Below are positions 56,215 through 64,000 of a stretch of 64,000 bases of DNA, piece by piece. Location: contig JAEBUN010000054.1 in the NCBI GenBank assembly GCA_023014365.1, positions 1 through 64,000 of the forward strand, written 5' to 3'. The DNA is from Lepiota brunneoincarnata (Eukaryota; Basidiomycota; Agaricomycetes; Agaricales; Agaricaceae). The notes beneath the pieces are model-generated. The model ran no database searches and was not told the origin of the DNA. It was given only the letters and a program-made list of their open reading frames with translations. Every line of letters begins with the position of its first letter. Position 1 is the stretch's first letter. The position numbers and the translations under genes were made by a program.

Positions 56215-56578
56215 AGGGTGTTGGTTCGAGGTAGGGCCTAGCGCGACCGGGTGTGGTTTCTAAGGGATTTATGTGCGGTTAAACTTGAGCTTTATGGTCC
56301 CGCAGCAAGAGGTACCAAGCGCCACTGGGCGTAGTGACGTGCGTGCCGTTCGTTCTCCACTCTTGCGTATACTTGACGGGCGCCCAACATATGTGTAGTG
56401 GTGAAACCAGAAATAGAAGGGGTATCCGGGCCCCCGATCAGTTGGGCGTCGTCATTGTCGTCATTGTCGTTCCAGTGCAACTAGCCCACCTGAGAAATTT
56501 ACAAGTGTAGGTTATTTCTCGTGTTTACGGGCTGCTTACCAGGTGGTCCCTTCGCCACATACACATACGCATAACTAT

Positions 56579-56597
56579 CCCCCCCCCCCCCCCCCCC
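56579..56597. repeat. poly-C run (19)
   Basis: Nineteen C in a non-coding stretch. 56215-57180 holds no gene I can support; minus-strand frames there have no motif. Confidence 0.95.
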
Positions 56598-57184
56598 TCT
56601 GCTAAAGAAACCGACAAGGGGCTGGTAAGTGTATCCTTCCAACCACATGTGCAGTGCCTTGCTCCGCAGCACCAGAAATATGTTCATTGACATGGTCCCC
56701 CTCCCCCCGCGCCCATGACGCAAAGTGGGAGTCCGATTCCAGTAATGGTAGTCAGGCCCACCGTTACTTTGTAATGCAAATCCACCTATAAATAAAACAA
56801 AATAAAAGGGCAGCGATACTGATGGCGTTGGTCGTGATTGCGGGTGTTATCTGTAAGTGTGAGGTCCAAATTAGGACGCCCACTCTGGTTACGGCGGAAG
56901 GTTTGACCGTGCACAATCCGCGTGCGTATGTACAGTCCCGGGTGCGCAGGTTATGAAGTAAGCTCGAGCATGGTACACGGTGAGGGTAACTAGTTGATCT
57001 CAGCTTTATTGTTGGGGAAGATTGGGAAAGGAAACGGTCCGCTTTTGGACAAATAACATTTCGAAATGAATGGTCACATGACATAAACTTTGACATCGAC
57101 ATGTTGTCAGTCCAAGGCACACAGGACGAGACTCGTATCGTCCGGGCGCAGCGCACCACGCTATTGTGAAGACCAAACACCCCA

Positions 57185-58365
57185 TCGCCTTCAACTCGAG
57201 TCTTTCCACCCAGAGACGTTGCCGCGCATCCCCTCCAACTCATCACCCTGGATCCTGCTCCCTCTGGGTCGGTGATTCAGGATTGTACCGCTCGTGTCTT
57301 GACACTTGGTCATGTCTCGTCATACTGGCGTCGGATTGTCGGATCAACACCGCAACTATGGACTGAGCTGTCCGTTCACATTGCCCAGCGACGTGTGCGT
57401 AATTTCCATAACCTCCTTGAATTCCATTTTAAAAGTCCTAGAAATCCTCCCTTCAGTTTCAACATCTTCTTTACATTTTATCCCACGAAGACTCATGGGT
57501 TAAATCGCAGCGCGCGCTCCGCAAGCCCGAGTATACTCACAAGGCCCAAACCCTTGAGATGAGTGCCGCACACTGCGGCTGGTTACGCGCCATCCTCGCG
57601 CAGTTTCCTCACCTCGGACCAACGACCAGTTTTCTTTCCCAACTCTCGCTTGTGTCCCTCACGCACGTGCGTCATGTTGCTTTGCGTGGTCACTCCGATG
57701 AGGATCGGGACGTCGAATTGCCTTGGTCATCACTAGCCAAGCTTGAAACTCCATTTCGTCCCTATCGACAACTGCACCAAGATGCTCGTCCAACGCCCCT
57801 AATCTTCATCGAGTTGTACTTATGATCTACCAATGCCACTACTGAGGAAGCACCAGGAGTCCATTCTCCCAAATCACCCGCCATTCTCCCCCCCCCCCCC
57901 CCCATCTGCGAAGCTTCTCATGGAAGTGCTCACGAGAGTTCACAGTGCTTGGCTACAATTCAGCGCCTTTGGCCGCCAGCACTGTGGTTGCTCTGACGAG
58001 ACGGTCGAGCGTGTCGTTATGGCTCTCTTTCACAACCTGCCGAATACCTTGCGTGTCCTTTGCCTCGAGAACCTCGCCGAATGGACGCCACCTATGGTCA
58101 AGCACTGTTTTTTTAGCGGATGCCCTTCCGTTGAGGAGGAGCTTGCGCCCGACTCTATGCGAGGAGGCCGTCGTCGTGAGTGTGATTCTTTCTGTCCTTT
58201 GTCTCCTGATCTGGATGGTGATGGGATACAATGTCTTCCCTCCCTTCAAGTCTTTGATCATAGGCGCCGTTCTTTACGATCGTCGAATATTGAACGCTGG
58301 CTATCATGCTTCGTACTTGAGCGTTGGTACCTGGGGGGGATTTACCTTTTGATGTGAAAGAGAAG
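57185..58365 (+). pseudogene. F-box-like protein, decayed
   Basis: The plus-strand frame from about 57190 reads PRDVAAHPLQLITLDPAPSG, LTLGHVSSYWRRIVGSTPQLWTELSV, close to the F-box and following helix of the large basidiomycete F-box family (Pro-x-Glu/Asp start, S/C-x-x-W-R-x-I/V, P-x-L-W). The frame changes near 57550 (MSAAHCGWLRAILAQFPHL) and 57800, and the rest (57833-58357) has a C16 run at its start and SPDLDGDGIQCLPSLQVF-type repeat-like sequence. F-box proteins carry substrates to SCF ubiquitin ligases. No clean exon model restores it, so probably a pseudogene. Confidence 0.6.
57888..57903. repeat. poly-C run (16)
   Basis: Sixteen C inside the F-box-like relic, a likely cause or result of its frame loss. 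Confidence 0.95.
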
Positions 58366-58520
58366 TTATGCGGTATGGTTCAAGAGTCGGAAGGGATAAG
58401 ATGTGTATGGATAGATGGGGAGTGTGGATGGCGAACAAGTATTAGCGGCGAAACAAAGGCTGCAACTGGCTGTGACAATACGTGTACCCGGAGACTAGGT
58501 GTACGATTAATAGACTGCTA

Positions 58521-59132
58521 GTAACGGTGACATTGCTGCTCCAAGGTTGAGACTTCTTGACCCTGTATACTGTCACATTGCTCCTCCCCCTAAACTAAAC
58601 CATTCCTAGTGCTCCTGGATGTGGAATACGATAGTACCCGTCCACCTTAACCCATCCTCTCAGAAGTCTCCTTTGTCTTGAAGAGACCCTGTCCGTGTTG
58701 TGAAGGGTAGTTCTGGTACCCCTCCGAAGCTGGAGGGAATAAGTTGCAAAAACGGACGACTCGAGCCACATGAGGTTCCGCTCGGCGATTGATATACAGC
58801 TGGAAATACACTACTGGCTTCCGAAGGCATTGTCTATTGTATTGTCTTGTTCTTGAGGCAACGGCGACTTCCCATTACCAGTGTGATAATGAACCTTCCG
58901 ATGCTGACCACATATTTTAATTGCTATACGGGTATTGCCATACCTTCGCAATAGGTTGAACTGAAGCTCCAGAAGCGAAAGTGGGTGGGGGCGGGGGAAT
59001 CGAAAGTGACGATGATCGATTAGGATGGCACCTCGTCCCGTTTGTAAACAGTACTGTATGCTACACACAGCTTCTGACGACAATGAGAACCAGCGGGCAT
59101 AAGATATCCCTCGGCCGCTATATACAATTTTT
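58521..59132. other. no recognisable gene
   Basis: A minus-strand frame at 58811-59188 has no known motif and overlaps the neighbouring frame at 59133-59468. Confidence 0.4.
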
Positions 59133-59468
59133 TTAACTGGGGGCCACTCCTGTTTGCACAATGAATAACCCTTGAAACCCATCATCATCTGGATCCGTTG
59201 GATGTTGCCCGCTGCTGCTCATCCGCTGCTTTTCTACGGATTTGTCAAAACTGGTAACTCCATTATACGCATTAATTACTCGCTTTGCCGCGCTGTTTTC
59301 CTCCACCTTTTTCTTGAGCTTTTGATGCATTTGCGCCAATTTCACTTGCGAATGGGTTCCGCTCATTACGTTAGAAGGCGGTATTCTAGTGCCGGTCTTG
59401 CAAGCGTTCTTGACACCAATTAAAATAAATGGATGGACATATGAAAGGTTCACTTGTACCTTTTTCAT
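59133..59468 (-). CDS. hypothetical protein, 111 residues or less
   Basis: A frame from ATG 59468, or more likely from the inner ATG near 59367 (MSGTHSQVKLAQMHQKLKKK). The inner protein is about 77 residues, with a helical, coiled-coil-like basic start and a polar C-terminus (SSGQHPTDPDDDGFQGLF). A possible intron (GTACAAG ... GTCAAG) lies between the two ATGs. No family recognised. Confidence 0.35.
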   Translation of the reverse strand: MKKVQVNLSYVHPFILIGVKNACKTGTRIPPSNVMSGTHSQVKLAQMHQKLKKKVEENSAAKRVINAYNGVTSFDKSVEKQRMSSSGQHPTDPDDDGFQGLFIVQTGVAPS

Positions 59469-61624
59469 TGTTTCGATTAGTGACGAATCTGTTCACCGAC
59501 TACGAGTCGAGTGCTCCTGGGGACACTAGAATTTGAGACGCAAGAGAGCTGTCAGGGCCGCTGGTTTCCTTGGTGGACTGATACTACAGAAAGCGAGGGG
59601 CTTATATATGTAATATCAAGTGGGCGCCTGGGAACGTGCTGATACCTGATACCGCCAGGGCTGCCTAGAATGATAATCGAGTTTGGACTGTTTTTCTTAT
59701 AATCGCAAACGGGGATGGAGTTTCACCCGCTTTTCGCACCGAGGTATCAGCTGGTATCAGGTGGACACAAGTCAAATTTCAGACAACCTGCTTTAATCGT
59801 TATCAGAGATCGCCATCTAGAAGACTCTACTAAGCGGCTAGTCAGTTCAAGTGTGCGCGATCTGGTGCTGTGCGCGAGGGAATAGTGCACGGGTCCCGTT
59901 CAACTAATCTGCCTGGCGTTGTTGGGATTTCTTGATCACAACACTACCTGTGTCTATTTCACGATGTCTTCAATACCAGACGGCGTATAAACAGGAGTAA
60001 CCCTTAGCATCCCTGTTTCCCACTTATGTATGTATCAAATATTTTCAAACCATGCTGTATTGAAAGAACTATTGTAGGCAGTTGGAGGGCCCGTGATAGG
60101 GTCTGGCTCCAGTCTATTCCATCCCTGTCTCCAAGGAGCATTACCGAATGGCTGAGCATACTGTGGCAAGCCCCCGGATAACCCCTAGATAGCCTTGCTA
60201 GAGATCTGGATAGGCTCCGGAGATTTTCGGCCATCATGCCAGAGATAAACCGGACGGGCCATCTAGTGGCCATGCTGTAAGTATACCTGAGTGGCGACTG
60301 TAGTATTACATTCGCGTTACTCAATATGTGCTGCTACTCACATCTTCCACCATCCTGATACTTCTTCTCTTACCGCCGACGCAGGCCAACATGCTTGAAT
60401 TTTTCCATTGATTCAAATAGTTTACGCATTTCCCGGAAACCAAATCATGGTCTTGATCAGATTAAGAGCTGCTACTGCTGAGCACACGGAGAAAGAGACA
60501 GATTAGGGGTAGCTACTAGGGTTGTTTCTGTTTGTGTGCTATATGTGTTACATCGACCTTACTCCATTCAATTTTGCTTAATTGCACGCCCGGAAGTTTT
60601 TGGTGATTTTTCGGGATTTTTAGAGGCTGGACAGCAGGAAATCCGGACGGACCACCAGAGCTTTGACCGGGGCCAGAGATAAATCCAGATGGGGGGCCCT
60701 GGAAGGTCCAGACGGGGCTGCTGAAAATTTGAGACAATTCCTTTACTGGCTTATATGGAGTTATCCAGGGGCCTACTGTCGCTGGGCACAGGGTGTTGAA
60801 ATCAGCTCAAGGAGGTGAGCAGCAACAACGGCGTATATTCATGAGAGACAACGGCAACGAGGCAGCGAGAGGGAAAGGAGGGGTAAACAGGCAAGGTATC
60901 TACTGGTCTGTACCTGCAACATGGCCTCCATGAGGCAGTCAAGGACACTGGTGATTGGCATTCCGCCAGTTTTCCGGAATCGCTAATTCCAACACAGGGA
61001 TGCAAGGGTCACTGCATGCCATATGGGAGCATCAGTATGGAAAGACTCCGGATATCACACCATGACCCTCATGGGTGTGTGTGTCAGTGTGGACCCCTTG
61101 GTATTTATCGTACGACGTGATGTTGAGTACAGTGACCCAGGGAGACCTGAGTACTAAGGTGTTCTTTCTAAGGCGTTGGTTACTCAGAAGGAAGGGGACT
61201 TTGGGGCGGTCGAGGCAATACACTTCGTAACCTCTTTTGCTCCCTGGGGAGGGGCCTGGTGTGAGGGGTTGCGTAGAATGTTCTATATACTAGACTATCT
61301 GTCCCTTACTGTCTCCCATGGATCCCCTGTCCATTTTTCGGGAACGGATTAGGTGCCGGATGATGGGAGTAGAGCTGGAGCCTGAGAGACACCTCTGTCC
61401 AAGCGGTTGAGTAATCATCAGACCTCGGGCGTTCTTAGAGGAAAGGCTTCTGAGTGGGAGTCAGCAAGAGCACACGCAAGGCCATCTTCTTGTAGGGGTG
61501 CCGTGTTGCGGGAATGGTCATTTAAGATGGGGGGTTCATGAGATGGGCTAGAGGAGCGACGATCCGGAGAGTTACTATGACCGTCAAACTACACCTGCCT
61601 TTTTCTTGATTTTTGGGCCTATAT
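59469..61624. other. no recognisable gene
   Basis: Minus-strand frames at 60004-60324, 60516-60737 (Gly/Pro/Ser-rich, low complexity) and 60802-61005 lack motifs. CAGCTGGTATCAGGTGG-type direct repeats occur near 59640-59770. I see no gene that I can support. Confidence 0.4.
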
Positions 61625-62140
61625 TTTGGGCGATCTTGACAGCTTTGGATCTTAGGTGGCTGGTTCCTATCCAACATTATAAAGCGGAGGTCATATAACG
61701 GGAATACGTGGGTAGTAGCGTAATGACATCATTGGGCTCTGGCGTTCGTCCGAACTTCGAGAGACAGGGTAATCTGGAGAAAACGACATCTGCTTGAGTT
61801 GGACAAGTTAGCGATTCAAGTAGTAAATCATGAGGATATACTGGTCCTTTCCATTCAGTGTGCTTGCAACTCCCTGCACCTTCAACCTCACCACGGCTGA
61901 GATTCTCCAAAATACCAAGGCTCTGAGATGGTGGAGTCCTGTGAGGGAAAGGAGAATGACTTGTGTGAGATTGTTGCATTCTCTGATCTCTGCAGTGCCG
62001 CCGAGATGAGCCGGAGAGTGAGAGTCAAGCCTGCCTGGATTCACTTGCTGTTGGGTCTGGAGGTTTGATGAGAAGGCATATGACATAAAGTGCTGTGCCT
62101 CGTTTGTCTGCGAATATGCGTTGGCTGCGGACATTGTAGA
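61625..62140 (-). pseudogene. unknown paralogous segment, copy 2
   Basis: Direct-orientation counterpart of 53190-53660. The minus strand has MSAANAYSQTNEAQHFMSYAFSSNLQTQQQVN near 62130, read here in two parts: SQTNEAQHFMSYAF and SSNLQTQQQVN; then GILENLSRGEVEGAG near 61915. Matched stretches are interrupted by sequence that no longer aligns. Perhaps exons of an unknown gene. Confidence 0.45.
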
Positions 62141-62862
62141 CATCGAGAATAAACGTATTACTTTTCCGCTTCAAGTTGATGGGCGATCCGAATGGATGCG
62201 CGTGAACTCTCAGTGACGAACCGATCTCCCTTGCCTGGTGAACCCATACCCTTCAAATCCAGATCCTTCCTAGGCAAAACCTCAAATGGCGCCATCCTCT
62301 TGACGGCCTTGGTCCTTGCACACTTCATCAAGCAGACACCCTATGGTGCAGCCTCTACCACGCGCTTCTGTTGTCGGTTAATGTGGAACACTACCGGTCG
62401 CGTTCAGCGATGGCATAATTGCGGCGTTTGGCCAGCGTGCTGTGTTTAGTCGCACTGTCATTGCAGAGGTTCTCGGAGATTGGTTGGATTCTCCTTTGCC
62501 AAGGCAATCCGAGGCACAACCCCGGTTGCTTCACCCCATACTGCATCAACTTGCCCCGGCGACTCGCTTGGGGGCTCTGTATTTGCTATTTTGGAGCCTT
62601 TTGATTTTTGGCCCCTTCCCCTTCGGAATGTTGTACACGTGTGTAGAGGTGGGCATGCGGCTACACATGACCGCCCCATGCCACCTCTCGTAGCGCTCGG
62701 AACCCGAAACCCGAACCCAGATCGAACCCCGGATCAAGAAGCTCGGATCCGTTTCGGCGTAAGAAACATAAAAATAATCATAGTTATCTTGTGTATAAAG
62801 GTACAAACCTGGGAGATGAGTTCTCCAGTCAATATAGGACCCATAAACTCCTTCCTGATATT

Positions 62863-62864
<2 letters not shown>
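62141..62864. other. unassigned; broken plus-strand frames
   Basis: Plus-strand frames 62192-62449 and 62442-62693 follow each other in different phases (RSFLGKTSNGAILLTALVLAHFI, then VIAEVLGDWLDSPLPRQSEAQ). They may be pieces of a decayed gene; no family recognised. Confidence 0.3.

Positions 62865-62904
<40 letters not shown>
62865..62904. repeat. (TC)20 microsatellite
   Basis: Twenty uninterrupted TC units. Confidence 0.97.
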
Positions 62905-62906
<2 letters not shown>

Positions 62907-63186
62907 AAATAACTTGTCTTTCTTGGTTTTCGAAGCCCAGTGGTTGTTCCGTCAACCACACTCGCCCTTTGTTTGGATGTGTTAGCGCTGTTTTGGTTGT
63001 GTTTTGTTTCTGTTTCGTTTTGGTTTCTGTTTCGTTTCGGCGCTTCTCACGGGCTGAAGAGTCTGCTTCTCTTCATGTGATCCAAAATATATAGCCATTT
63101 GCACCTGTCGGAAAGCATGCGCTGCATCCTTTCCTGATATGTCTGGCAAATGCTCATGATATGGCTCCCTTTTTCTCGTTTTTTCC

Positions 63187-63666
63187 ATGAAATCCTGGAT
63201 GACTTTATTTTCATCTATCACGCCGTTCGAAGTGTCCGAACTCCTGAAATATGCTGTGGGTGACTTATTTTTCAAGCTGATCTGCTTCTGGGATTTATCA
63301 ACAAATCAATGTATGAGGGGGTTCAGTCATATGGTTACCTTGTCATCTCTTGGTGGCATTGTTTACACTTGGTTGCTAATTGCTACACTGACACCACGTA
63401 GAATTATCAAATTGTGTGCAGGCGTTGAAAGAGCAAGAGAATGGCGGAGGTTTCTTTTTTTCGTGGCTATCTCCTCAGCACCTGCAGGATATATACCATC
63501 AATCAGTGGTAACGGCTCAGGGTCATCACTCTGGGTTAGTGGTGTGTGGGGCCATGGTCCCTGTATTGTTGGGGCAGGTCGAACCTATACCCTTGATAAT
63601 GCATTTCCCCTTATACTCCATAGGACACGGTTGCCAATACAGAAATGGTCTAAGAGGAAACACTGA
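63187..63666 (+). CDS. hypothetical frame, 159 residues
   Basis: An open frame from ATG 63187 with two hydrophobic stretches (LSSLGGIVYTWLLIATL, about residue 55; FLFFVAISSAPAGYI, about residue 90) that could be membrane segments or chance. No homology recognised. The remaining sequence to 64000 has a plus-strand frame near the end (PPNFIASISLDCSLDLETT) that may be an exon cut by the window edge. Confidence 0.25.
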   Translation: MKSWMTLFSSITPFEVSELLKYAVGDLFFKLICFWDLSTNQCMRGFSHMVTLSSLGGIVYTWLLIATLTPRRIIKLCAGVERAREWRRFLFFVAISSAPAGYIPSISGNGSGSSLWVSGVWGHGPCIVGAGRTYTLDNAFPLILHRTRLPIQKWSKRKH

Positions 63667-64000
63667 TCTGGTCCTAAATTACACGGACCCACCATCACAC
63701 CGGCTATGTAGTGGTAAAAGAAAGCTAGGATATGGGGTTTGCCTCAGCCTGCCGGCGCCGCATGGCGCCCACCAACGGCAATTTGATTAAAGCCGGTCAC
63801 TCCTGGCAGCGTCGTGTACTATACCTGCTGTGCCATCCACTCTGGCACCTAACTCTTGAGCAGCATGAGTATTATCACTGCCGTTATGGACATGTTTCTA
63901 CTTCGAGTCCTCCCAACTTCATTGCTTCCATCAGCTTGGACTGCTCACTCGACCTTGAAACCACCACCTTACACACTATGAATATGCGGTTTTATGAGTT

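Noticed and set aside
56764..57246. 160-codon minus-strand frame
   Set aside because: Overlaps the F-box-like coding sequence on the other strand and has no motif.
62546..62961. Arg/Glu-repeat proteins on the minus strand
   Set aside because: They only translate the (TC)20 microsatellite.

Overview
The window looks like a piece of a filamentous basidiomycete genome, probably an Agaricomycete (inference). Reasons: chromodomain-bearing Ty3/gypsy elements (chromoviruses) that appear to self-prime; protein genes cut by many 40-83 nt GT-AG introns; an F-box-like gene relic of the kind abundant in mushrooms; Tc1/mariner and hAT elements. I see no rRNA, tRNA or CRISPR.

Positions 1-1772: no recognisable gene, only short dispersed repeats.

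Positions 1773-36605: a nest of transposons. The outermost is an old minus-strand Ty3/gypsy element (A). Its matching 217-bp LTRs lie 34 kb apart, with gag near the right end and integrase near the left. Inside it sit relics of at least five more LTR families (B, D, F2, G1/G2, H), a solo LTR inside an LTR, a Tc1/mariner element inside a reverse transcriptase, and two nearly identical, recently inserted 6.97-kb chromoviruses in opposite orientation: e1 at 6241-13210 and e2 at 28145-35110. e1 and e2 have 651-bp LTRs, 5-bp target duplications, Gag, a -1-frame Pol (protease, RT, RNase H, integrase, chromodomain), an 11-nt self-primer site, and an antisense 71-residue ORF with its own TATA box, start context and AATAAA. 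Each copy has different breaks in its coding region. CpG is almost absent from the oldest layers, and several differences between young copies are C/T at CpG, which suggests cytosine methylation and deamination.

Positions 36653-38152: a 1500-bp non-autonomous hAT-type element with an exact 8-bp target duplication.

Positions 39400-43500: the only clear host genes, in tandem on the plus strand: a five-exon thiopurine-methyltransferase-family enzyme (231 aa) and a five-exon tandem ABC ATPase (580 aa) with a possible mitochondrial presequence.

Positions 43500-53700: duplicated, inverted and decayed segments: a 2.5-kb inverted pair, an inverted fragment of the ABC gene, and two inverted mitochondrial-carrier-like pseudogene segments.

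Positions 53700-64000: sparse. It holds a small conserved-looking protein with an RS-rich start, a poly-Gly run and a DLNL tail (55735-56175), an F-box-like pseudogene, a second copy of the unknown segment at 53190-53660, long poly-G/poly-C and CT tracts, and several ORFs I cannot assign.
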